Of a stretch of 64,000 nt of DNA, positions 1 to 11,400 are shown in pieces; within the stretch, counting starts at the first letter, position 1, and each line of letters opens with the position of its first letter. Location: the NCBI GenBank assembly GCA_021234535.1, contig CM037840.1, forward strand, positions 21,445,059 through 21,509,058, given 5' to 3'. The translations under genes and the position numbers were made by a program. The notes beneath the pieces were generated by a model, which was not told the DNA's origin, ran no database searches, and saw nothing but the letters and a program-made list of their open reading frames with translations. The DNA comes from Stichopus chloronotus. Taxonomy: Eukaryota > Echinodermata > Holothuroidea > Aspidochirotida > Stichopodidae.

Positions 1-1124
1 AACAAAAGTAAGATCATTTTAAGCATAACTTACTTGAAGCATAATTAACTTGAATTGCTTTGTATATCAATTTAATTCTTGCTAAAAAGAAATGACATTG
101 GTCTTTGGAAACACACATGTTTAGGATAGCAAAGGTATAAATATGCATTCATGTGTGGCTGGGTATAATGGTTGTTCGCACGTTCCTACTACCTCTGGTA
201 CGGTGAATTTGTTGACTATGACACTAATGTGCATCACTTCCAGGAATGTCAGTCAATAGTGGCTCTGGGGCAGGGTATTTTACCAAACCTCTTTGAATAG
301 AGTGAGGTATTTGATGGAAGGTGTGTCAATGTACACATATTCTTAACTCACATGGAGACAAATGACTCATATTGTAAAGTCTTCCAATTGATCAATGTTT
401 GTTTTCATTCAGCTAGGAAAAAATTTTTTGTAATTGTATTTTTATTTGTTTTATTTGTATTCTTTGCAAGTGATGTGACATTCCACATCTTGTTTTATGG
501 TTGCTACATGATAGTGTTGTCATTTAACTTGATTTGATGCTCAGTGGAAAGATTAACAAATTAGAACAACTTCCAATAGGTAGTAAAAGTGTAAGAACGT
601 TGCCTACTATTAATTGCTTAGAATGTAGGATTTGCATGAATGATAATTTTTGGTCATGTGCTGTAGGGAATAGACGGCAGGAAAAACAATCCAGTGACCC
701 TAACTAACTAAAAGATAATGGAATACACAGTTTATTCAACTATATCTCTATCAAATCCTTTCTGCAAGCCTCTGCAGTTAATTTGGTGCTCACACCAATA
801 GTTCTGATTAAATATAGAGGATGTGCTCACACTTCTCCATTCTTATTAAGAGTAAAGTTGATGACATTGTTCCTGTTCTGACCAAAGTTATGAACATGTC
901 TTTTCATTTTCTGCAGCCGTTAGTAAGGCGACCTCCACGCACAAAATAACTAAGAAAAAGAATAGGAAGATCCAAGTGCCAATCCCACCTTGAATAGCCA
1001 GAGACTGAAAGATAAATGTTTAACAGCATGCCGCCAGCTAAGGTTGAACATCCACTTCCATTAACCAAACTGATAATGGGGTATTAATATCATGTCACAC
1101 CCCAGAAAAAACATCACTTAGTGG

Positions 1125-1127
<3 letters not shown>

Positions 1128-1185
<58 letters not shown>
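1128..1185. repeat. (TA)n microsatellite
   Basis: An uninterrupted TA dinucleotide tract. Apparent open frames of Ile-Tyr repeats across it are artefacts of the repeat. Confidence 0.95.
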
Positions 1186-1187
<2 letters not shown>

Positions 1188-2835
1188 ACAACATCTTTCA
1201 TCACACGGTTTCTTACCATTGTTCACCTCTGTTGCTGAAGAACTGTAGACTAATAGCAAATTTAACATTTCAAATTTACTTAAGTTTGCATCTGTTGGTC
1301 AACAACTTAGGAAAAATGAACCGTCATCTCCAGAATACAAGTTATTGAAAGGGTCACAGTGCTGTTATCACTAAAGTTTATTCAAATATTCTGGTGTTAA
1401 TGTATGATTTTATGAGTAATGCACAGTTTAAGTGCTGCCTTTCACAGTGTTGACTGTAGTAATTTGCAAGGTTCATTTTACAACAAATTAAATATAGATA
1501 ACTTTCAGATGGGACATGTGTCCATTGTATGAGGTAAAGGCTTCTCCTTTCCAGACCATCAGGCACATTGTGTTGAACTCTGGTTTCCTTGCAGATAAGT
1601 GTAGGCATCAGTCCAACATAGAAAGCTCCTACCTGAAGCTAGAACCGGTTTGTATTGGGTGGGGTGGAGCAAACTGAGTTAAAATGATTGTGCTTAGTTA
1701 CACAATGCAATAGTAAGAATATGTATTTTGCATATATTTAGGTCTATTTGCAGGTATATCATGAATATTTAAGCTTTCAATTAGGCTTACTTATCAATAA
1801 AATCATTTGCAGTTATATGCTTTATGTATGTTTTCTGGCAATTTGAGCACATGTTCTAATGAAGTGTATTTTTTTATTCCTTTTCAGAGGCAAAGGAAAT
1901 TTTTTCAGTTGTGATGCTGTGTGTGATGCCGCTCATAAACACAGTATTGTACGGAGGGTAATAGTGAGTTACCTCATACTTGGCTTGTAGATGACCCATA
2001 TAAAGTAGATGATCCCTCTTGTTTTTGGTGGGGTCAAAGGTTATTTGGGGTTTACAGGTCAAAGTTAAAAAACTTGTAAACACAATATCTCAAGAAGTGT
2101 AAAGTGAGTGTTCTCATACTCTTCATGTCAATAACCCATTTTGAGTGGATAATCCATAGTGTTTTTGGAGGTCAAAGGTGATTGGAAGGCACCAGAGGTA
2201 AAGATCAAAACCTTTGTATACCAATATCCCAAGAAGAGAAACTAATGAATCACACATTTCTTATATCAAGCAGAAATGATGGTTTTATCTTTTAGTAGTT
2301 GGAATCTATAATGTCCAAAATTACATGCAAGAAAGCTGCAACTTAAACATGTTAATATGATACAAAATATGTATCCCATGTGAAAAGTAGATGCTCAACC
2401 AAATGGTGTAGCCACTTGGTACTTGGTATGACCCTTACTATAGAAGACATGGCAAAAGCAATGACCCATGTGACTAATTGTTTGGTATGCACTGTCTACA
2501 AGATATATGCTTGGCTCTTTGTATTGTATTGATAATAGACTTTGTTAAGATTAGAGATTAGGCTGTAGGAAAATTGCAGATCATCCCAGAAAAGTTCTTT
2601 TAAACCTGTTTATCCACCCACTGCTTCTGGTGCATGAGATATCTTCCAAAATATAATTACTGTAATTTCTGGTTTCCATTTAAAAAATGATCTCTTTAAG
2701 GCTCAAGCATTACCTGTGGCAGTCTGAAATAATGAATAGATAACTGAGATTCTGGGATTCAAACTGCCGACCTCAGAAATATCCATTTAAGATTTGCAGG
2801 CATGGATAAGTTATTTCCTTGATGTGAATACCACC

Positions 2836-2962
<127 letters not shown>

Positions 2963-3507
2963 TGACAATGGTTACTGTTAGTTTGTTTATCTTATTCTAT
3001 TTACTTTTAAAACAGTTTTAAGTGAGAAACATATCAATAAAGAAAATTTAAGAAAGGACATTTTCAAGCTTTATCGTTTTTTTCAGGAGCATGTTTCCAT
3101 GTTTTGTTTTCATTAACAGCAAGAGTGAGATTGAAATATTGACCCTGGTAGCCCAATTAATTTATTTATTTTAAACATAGCTGGTCAGAAGACTGGTCCA
3201 ACTCATTATCAACAGCTGGCACTTTTCAGTCTTCAGGAGACAGAACTTTTCTTTACAGGACGTCAACTGAAAATGGGAGCTTACCTTGCTTGGCAGATGC
3301 AAATCCTACCCAATTTTTCCCTGATCTAGCCCTGATCTAGTCCTAGTATGTGGGACACTCAACGAGATTGCAATAGGTACCATTTGATAGGCTCTGGTAT
3401 AGCCGATACGGGAATTGAACTCACGAGCTGCCATCCCTGACAATCATGCAATTGAATTGCCAATCTGCAATGATAATTCCTCAATGACAATGTTTTCAAT
3501 CGATTGA

Positions 3508-3775
3508 GACTGTAGGAAAATTACAGTATTTTACTATTTTACTTTTAAATTTTACAGTATGGAGCCATTTCATGTTTACAGTAGTATTTATCAATCACAG
3601 TAAATTACTGTATCCATGTTTACAGCAACTGATATTACTACTGTAAATTTTACAGTAGTATACTGTAGGTAAATTTTACAGTAGTGAAGGTATTTACTGT
3701 AAAATCTACAGTACACTACTGGTAACTCTGCTGCCAGTAATTTACTGTAAAAATTACAGGAAATTGTTTACAGTG
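3508..3775. mobile_element. Non-autonomous CACTG-ended (CMC/EnSpm-type) element, TACAGTAA-rich
   Basis: The right end reads, in reverse complement, CACTGTAAACAATTTCCTG, and the left end ACTGTAGGAAAATTACAG is an imperfect match to it. Between them the motif TTTACAGTA/TACTGTAAA recurs in both orientations. Short CACT-type termini plus many subterminal motifs are the hallmark of non-autonomous CMC (CACTA/EnSpm) elements. No coding capacity is present. I did not find a convincing target duplication. Confidence 0.6.
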
Positions 3776-3776
3776 T

Positions 3777-4990
3777 AGGTCTAAATTATTTGTTGAGTTG
3801 TGGAGTTCTCTGCCCTTAAGAATATTAATCCGGTGGTTGTATGGCCACCCGTCAAGATGGCGGTGCATTGCAGTTCTAAGTCCTCTTTAAGATTTTATTG
3901 CATAGGGAATTGTTTTGGAAATCTCAGCAGAATTCTACAAAGAAGGAAAGATTATTTCTAGAGGGTATCAAACACAAAGGTGTTCAAAATATAACCTACA
4001 CAATTCTGATATTTAGGTACATAGGGTGATTTTGGTCCCTGTAATGGTGGGGCAGAATTTTTGTGTGGAGAACCCGACCTATGTATGGGAATTTCCGGGT
4101 CTGGATTCTTTCACCACTTACACAGAGATTGACTGCCTCAGGCAGAAATTACACGCTTGGGCTGGCCCAGTAACTTTGGTCAATTACCTTTGCAATCTTA
4201 GCTGGGATATTGGTTACTCCATCAACACACAAGTAGGTCTGTTTCTAGGATGTTTATAGACTACATCCTATTTTGTGTTCTGCATGTTTTTTAATTAATT
4301 TTGGCAAACTTTCCTTACTTTCTGTGCAGAAATAAGACAATAAACTGATAAGAGAAGCAGAACAAGGAATTTGTCAAAACAAAGAAAAGAATACATGGCC
4401 CAGCTTAAGTGAGTGTTGACTAGGCACACAATTACAGTTAGCTTAGAGCTTAGAAGATAATGTTTCACACCATTTTACCCCTGTAGGGAGAAGGCTAGCA
4501 ATGATGGTTATTGCCTAATTGTTCATGAACTGGAAAGATGTTATCACAGTGAAGGTAGGTTGGAGTGAAAAAAAATCTTGCCCCATGACTACTGGGGACA
4601 GAATCACGCTATGAAAATTACCATACGTCAGGCGAATAACCACTGCCAGTATACTGTGCTATTGTCACGTAGATTTACCTACATTTGCATTTTACTTTTG
4701 AGCAGGCCTTAGGCCCTAAGCGCGTCTAGGTAAGGTTAGAACTACGAACTACGAATTTCTAATCGAACGTTACTTCACTGGTGTAGGCCTGTTACTAGTA
4801 ATATTGTATTAGCCATTGTTTTGTGCAAGATATAGCATACTGAAAACATACTGTCGATCTACAGTTTTATTGTATTCATTCGCCGGTGATTGACCGTGGT
4901 TTAACAAGTTGGGTTATCAGCGAGTAAACCACGATCACCTTTTTGAAATGGACCAATAGGAGTTAATGATTCTTTCCAAGTATGTATGAA
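3777..4990. repeat. Dispersed duplicated block, copy 1 (long form)
   Basis: This stretch is clearly homologous to 28409-29030 in the same orientation, from the segment around TCCGGTGG to GATTCTTTCCAAGTATGTATGAA. Copy 1 carries roughly 600 extra bases (about 4017-4634) that copy 2 lacks. It has no recognisable coding content; open frames in it do not match the second copy. It may be a fragment of an unidentified interspersed repeat. Confidence 0.7.
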
Positions 4991-5229
4991 CATACAATGG
5001 ACACAGCTCAACCAAAACCACTCACTATTTACACTATTTATCCCTGTAACTGTACCAAGTTACCAGAAAACTATTGTGACTGTTGTAAAAGGAATAATGA
5101 AAGTAGTGGGGGAATTTTCAGCGTAATTTATACCCATCGCATTGTCCTACACGAGATTGAAGGAAGCAAGTAACAAGAATGACAGACGTTTCCATTTTGG
5201 TAATTTTTTAATAAAACTGATCTCCATAG

Positions 5230-5418
5230 CTGTCTCATGCCCTCAACTCTCCTTACCGTCGCATGGAACCTATGCATCATGTTCTAGAAATTACGGGTCA
5301 ATATGTGTCTTTAGTTGTCACACTGGGTATCGACTGGTTGGATCTGCATCAAGGAAATGCAACCTCAATGTAGGAGAAAGTTCCGGTTTCTGGACGGGTA
5401 TTGCACCAACTTGTCAAC
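5230..5418 (+). CDS. CCP/sushi exon 1 of the tandem array; splice donor mutated
   Basis: A 189-base module, open throughout, with the six-cysteine CCP pattern of its neighbours and motifs [15 protein letters not shown] and [12 protein letters not shown]. The acceptor (TCTCCATAG) is sound. The expected donor at 5419 reads ATAAGT where every other array exon except the 6133 relic has GTAAGT, so normal splicing out of this exon should fail or need a cryptic site. Because the module is phase 1-1, skipping it would keep the frame. It is more diverged from the array core than the core copies are from each other. Confidence 0.65.
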
Positions 5419-8400
5419 ATAAGTCAATATACATGCACCTTAGATAGATCACAAAACAAGTAACCGGCATCTAATTTTGTGTGCAATAGTTTAGTACAAG
5501 GAAAGAGGAGGGAATGATATCAAGGAGAGAATTTATACGTAATGATGCAGCCCTTGAAAGGCAGTTAAATTTACGATGCTAAGCAATCACATAAGTGAGT
5601 AGAAAAGCCTACCTCGTACAATTGATCTACTTGATCTTGCATACTGCATCTGCCCGTCATACGACAACTAATTCAATCAACTTAACTGAAAAAGAAGAAA
5701 AAATATTATTAAAATTTTGGTATTTCCAAAATTTATAATTGGAAATGTGTACAAATTGTTCCATAATAATAGGATTTCATTCAACTAGAAATAGAAAAAC
5801 TCTTTGTTATCGTTTCTTCACAGCTGTCAGATGCCCTAAACTCTCCGCACCTTTCCATGGAACCTTGGCATCATGTTCCAGAAATTACGGGTCAAGATGC
5901 TCCTTCAGTTGTCAGATTGGCTATAGACTGGATGGATCTGCATCCAGAGAATGCAGGCACAGGGTGGGTGGAAGTTCTGGCTACTGGACGGGAAGTCAAC
6001 CCACTTGCCAAAGTAAGTCAATACAAAAGGATGATGTAAGATGAAAACAGTCAACTGAAGAGCATACAACTTAGTAGACCATAGTCATGCCGGTCTGTAA
6101 GAGCAGAAAGGGGTCAGGGAGAGGTTAAGCTTCATTAGTTGTGACATTGGCTATAGACTGGTTGGATCTGCATCGAGAAAATGCAGCCACATGATAAATG
6201 AGAGACGCAACCCGCTTGACGATGTAGGTCAATGTACAAGTATGATGGAAAATTACAAAACAACTGAAACGCATCTAACTTTAGAGACCATAGTTAACCA
6301 GTCTTCAGTGAAAAAGAGTGGATCAACGAGGTCAAAGAAAGTCTTAGAGGCAAATTCATGCATTCCTTTAATAACCTTATTTATTCCAAAACCATAATTA
6401 AAAACTAATGCAACTTCTTTCAGAATACTTCACAAGATGTTGTTTATCCATGTTTAAGTTTTTAGTTGTCAAGTTTTATTAAAATCGTTCACCACAGCTG
6501 TCTCATGCCCTGAACTCTCGGCACCTTCTCATGGAACTTTAGCATCATGCTCAAGTAATCACGGGTCAAGATGTTCCTTTAGTTGTAACATTGGCTATAG
6601 ACTGGTTGGATCTGCATGGAGAGAATGCAGTCACAGGGTGGGTGAAACTTCCGGTTTCTGGACGGGAAGTCAACCCACTTGCGAAAGTAAGTAAATGTAC
6701 AAGTATGATTCAAACTGACAAAAAAAATCTAAAAACATCTAACATTAGAGTTCATAATTTTATCAGACTGTAGTAAATAAGAGCGGTAGATCAAAGTCAA
6801 AGAGAGGCTTAAATGCAAATTCATGCATTTTTCAAATACGGGTACTTATTTCAAAACCACTTGAAAAAATGCAACTTTTTTTCAGAATATTTCACAAGAT
6901 GTTGTTTATCCACGTTTGAGTTTTTAGTTATCAGGTTTTATTAAAATCGTTCACCACAGCTGTCTCATGCCCTGAACTCTCAGCACCTTTGCATGGAACT
7001 TTGGCATCATGCTCAAGTAATCACGGGTCAAGATGTTCCTTTAGTTGCAGCATTGGCTATAGACTGGTTGGATCCGCATGGAGAGAATGCAGTCACAGGG
7101 TGGGTGAAACTTCCGGTTTCTGGACGGGAAGTCAACCCACTTGCAAAAGTAAGTAAATGTACAAGTATGACGTAAACTCCAAAAGAACTGAAATGTATCT
7201 AACTTTAGAGACCTTAGTTGTACCAGTATGTGGTAAAAAAGAGCTAAGAAGGAGGTCAAGCAGAGGCTTAATTTACTGCATATTCATGAAGACTTTAAAA
7301 TGCAGTACTATATACCAAAAGAGGCCACTGAAATTGGATGAAACTGCTTTCAGAATGTTCAGCAGTGTTCTGTCAATCGAATACAGGTTTCGATTTGTGA
7401 ATTTTTACCCTAAACGTTTCTCCACAGCTGTCTCATGCCCTAAACTCTGGGCACCTTCCCATGGAACTTTGGCATCATGTTCCAGAAATCACGGCTCAAG
7501 ATGCTCCTTCAGTTGTAACATTGGTTATAGACTGGTTGGATCTGCATGGAGAGAATGCAGGCACAGGGAGGGTGGAAGTTCCGGTTACTGGACGGGAAGT
7601 CAACCCACTTGCGAAAGTAAGTAGATGTACAAGTATGACTCAAACTGACAAAAACAATCTAAAAACATCTAACATTAGAGTTCATAATTTTATCAGTCTG
7701 TAGTAAATAAGAGCGTTAGAACAAAGTCAAAGAGAGGCTTAAAATGCAAATTCATGCATTTTTCAAATACTGGTACTTATTTCAAAACCACTTGAAAAAA
7801 TGCAAACTTCTTTCAGAATACTTCACAAGATGTTGTTCATCCACGTTTAAGTGTTTAGTTGTCAAGTTTTATTAAAATCGTTCACCACAGCTGTCTCATG
7901 CCCTGAACTCTCGGCACCTTCTCATGGAACTTTGGCATCATGCTCAAGAAATCACGGGTCAAGATGTTCCTTTAGTTGCGGAATTGGCTATAGACTGGTT
8001 GGATCTGCATGGAGAGAATGCAGTCACAGGGTGGGTGAAACTTCCGGTTTCTGGACGGGAAGTCAACCCACTTGCGAAAGTAAGTAAATGTACAAGTATG
8101 ATTCAAACTGACACAAACAATCTAAAAAAATCTAACATTAGAGTTCATAATTTTATCAGTCTGTAGTAAATAAGAGCGGTAGATCAAAGTCAAAGAGAGG
8201 CTTAAATGCAAATTTATGCATTTTTGAAATACGGGTACTTATTTTAAAACCACTTGAAAAAATGCAAACTTTTTTCAGAATACTTCACAAGATGTTGTTT
8301 ATCCACGTTTAAGTGTTTAGTTGTCAAGTTTTATTAAAATCGTTCACCACAGCTGTCTCATGCCCTGAACTCTGGGCACCTTCGCATGGAACTTTGGCAT

Positions 8401-11400
8401 CATGCTCAAGTAATCACGGGTCAAGATGTTCCTTTAGTTGCAGCATTGGCTATAGACTGGTTGGATCTGCATGGAGAGAATGCAGTCACAGGGTGGGTGA
8501 AACTTCCGGTTTCTGGACGGGAAGTCAACCCACTTGCAAAAGTAAGTAAATGTACAAGTATGACGTAAACTCCAAAAGAACTGAAATGTATCTAATTTTA
8601 GAGACCTTAGTTGTACCAGTATGTGGTAAAAAAGAGCTAAGAAGGAGGTCAGGCAGAGACTTAATTTACTGCATATTCATGAAAACTTTAAAATGCAGTA
8701 CTATATACCAAAAGAGGCCACTGAAATTGGATGAAACTGCTTTCAGAATGTTCAGCAGTGTTCTGTCAATCGAATACAGGTTTCGATTTGTGAATTTTTA
8801 CCCTAAACGTTTCTCCACAGCCGTCTCATGCCCTGAACTCTCAGCACCTTCCCATGGAACTTTGGCATCATGTTCCACAATTCACTGGTCAAGATGCTCC
8901 TTCAGTTGTAACATTGGATACAGACTGGTTGGATCTGCATGGAGAGAATGCAGGCACAGAGAGGGTGGAAGTTCCGGTTACTGGACGGGAAGTCAACCCA
9001 CTTGCGAAAGTAAGTAAATGTACAAGTATGACTCAAACTGACAAAAACAATCTAAAAACATCTAACATTAGAGTTCATAATTTTATCAGTCTGTAGTAAA
9101 TAAGAGCGGTAGAACAAAGTCAAAGAGAGGCTTAAAATGCAAATTCATGCATTTTTCAAATACTGGTACTTATTTCAAAACCACTTGAAAAAATGCAAAC
9201 TCTTTTCAGAATACTTCACAAGAGGTTGTTTATCCATGTTTAAGTTTTTAGTTGTCAAATTTTGTTAAAATCGTTCACCACAGCTGTCTCATGCCCTGAA
9301 CTCTCGGCACCTTCTCATGGAACTTTGGCATCATGCTCAAGAAATCACGGGTCAAGATGTTCCTTTAGTTGCGGAATTGGCTATAGACTGGTTGGATCTG
9401 CATGGAGAGAATGCAGTCACAGGGTGGGTGAAACTTCCGGTTTCTGGACGGGAAGTCAACCCACTTGCGAAAGTAAGTAAATGTACAAGTATGATTCAAA
9501 CTGACAAAAAAAATCTAAAAACATCTAACATTAGAGCTTATACTTTTATCAGTCTGTAGTAAATAAGAACGGTAGAACAAAGTCAAAGAGAGGCTTAAAT
9601 GGAAATCCACGCATTTTTCAAATACGGGTACTTATTTCAAAACCACTTGAAAAATGCAACTTTTTTCAGAATACTTCACAAGATGTTGTTTATCCAACGT
9701 TTAAGTTTTTAGTTGTCAGGTTTTATTAAAATCGTTCACCACAGCTGTCTCATGCCGTGAACTCTCGGCACCTTCTCATGGAACTTTGGCATCATGCTCA
9801 AGAAATCACGGGTCAAGATGTTTCTTTAGTTGCGGAATTGGCTATAGACTGGTTGGATCTGAATGGAGAGAATGCAGTCACAGGGTGGGTGAAACTTCCG
9901 GATTTTGGACAGGAAGTCAACCCACTTGCAAAAGTAAGTAAATGTACAAGTATGACTCAAACTGACAAAGACAATCTAAAAACATCTAACATTAGAGTTC
10001 ATAATTTTATCAGTGTGTAGTAAATAAGAGCGGTAGAACAAAGTCAAAGAAAAGCTTAAATGCAAATTCATGCATTTTTCAAATACGGGTACTTATTTCA
10101 AAACCACTTGAAAAAATGCAACTTCTTTCAGAATACTTCACAAGATGTTGTTCATCCACGTTTAAGTTTTTAGTTGTCAAGTTTTGTTAAAATCGTTCAC
10201 CACAGCTGTCTCATGCCCTGAACTCTTTGCACCTTCTCATGGAACTTTGGCATCATGCTCAAGTAATCACGGGTCAAGATGTTTCTTTAGTTGCGGCATT
10301 GGCTATAGACTGGTTGGATCTGAATGGAGAGAATGCAGGCACAGGGTGGGTGAAACTTCCGGTTACTGGACGGGAAGTCAACCCACTTGCGAAAGTAAGT
10401 AAATGTACAAGTATGACTCAAACTGACAAAAACATCTAAAAACATCTAACATTAAAGTTCATAATTTTATCAGTCTGTAGTAAATAAGAGCGGTAGATCA
10501 AAGTCAAAGAGAGGCTTAAAATGCAAATTCATGCATTTTTCAAATACGGGCACTTATTTCAAAACCACTTGAAAAAATGCAACTTTTTTTCAGAATACTT
10601 CACAAGATGTTGTTCATCCACGTTTAAGTTTTTATTTGTCAGGTTTTATTAAAATCGTTCACCACAGCTGTCTCATGCCGTGAACTCTCGGCACCTTCTC
10701 ATGGAACTTTAGCATCATGCTCAAGTAATCACGGGTCAAGATGTTCCTTTAGTTGCAGCATTGGCTATAGACTGGTTGGATCTGCATGGAGAGAATGCAG
10801 TCACAGGGTGGGTGAAACTTCCGGTTTCTGGACGGGAAGTCAACCCACTTGCAAATGTAAGTCAAATCACAAGCATTATACAAAATGACTGAAAACCTAA
10901 AGTCATCTACCTTTATAAACCATATTTATACAGGTATGTGGTAAAAAGGAGCTAGGAAGGAGGTCGAGGAGAGACTACACATTTAGGTCCATATTCAGGC
11001 AGTCTCTTAAAAGCAGTTATTTATTTAAAAAAAGACAATCAAAATGGCTGCAACCCTTTTTCACAATGCTCAAGAGAATTACTTTCAAACGAATATAGTC
11101 TTCGATTTATGAATTTCACCCTAAACGTTTTTCTACAGCTGTCTCATGCCCTCAACTATCAGCACCTTCGCATGGAACCTTGGCATCATGTTCCAGAAAT
11201 TACAGGTCAAGATGTTCCTTTAGTTGTGACATTGGTTATAGACTGGTTGGATCTGCATGGAGAGAATGCCGTCACAGGGTGGGTGAAAATTCAGGTTTCT
11301 GGACGAGACGTCAACCAACTTGCCGAAGTAAGTCTCTACACAAGTAAGATACAAAGTGACAAGCACGAGGGCAATCCACATAGTTGCCTCTCATCCCATT

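Noticed and set aside
4026..4259. 77-codon open frame in the duplicated block
   Set aside because: It lies in the segment missing from the second copy, shows no domain and has no splice context.
4982..5173. Cys-containing open frame just left of the array, considered as an upstream exon
   Set aside because: The cysteine spacing fits no CCP, HYR or EGF pattern and it runs on without a donor.
7157..9017. Two 155-codon open frames (7157-7624 and 8550-9017)
   Set aside because: They consist of intron sequence that happens to stay open into CCP exons 5 and 8; the intron part has no domain and a sound acceptor precedes the CCP part.
6591..10439. A series of ~60-87 codon open frames starting MELWHHAQ or MAIDW across the CCP array
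   Set aside because: These are a second reading frame through the same CCP exons and run into intron sequence; they lack cysteine spacing and recur only because the exons recur.
5230..11327. Regularly spaced repeats suggesting a CRISPR-like array
   Set aside because: The repeat unit is ~460 bp with a coding exon and splice sites, in eukaryotic DNA; it is an exon duplication array.
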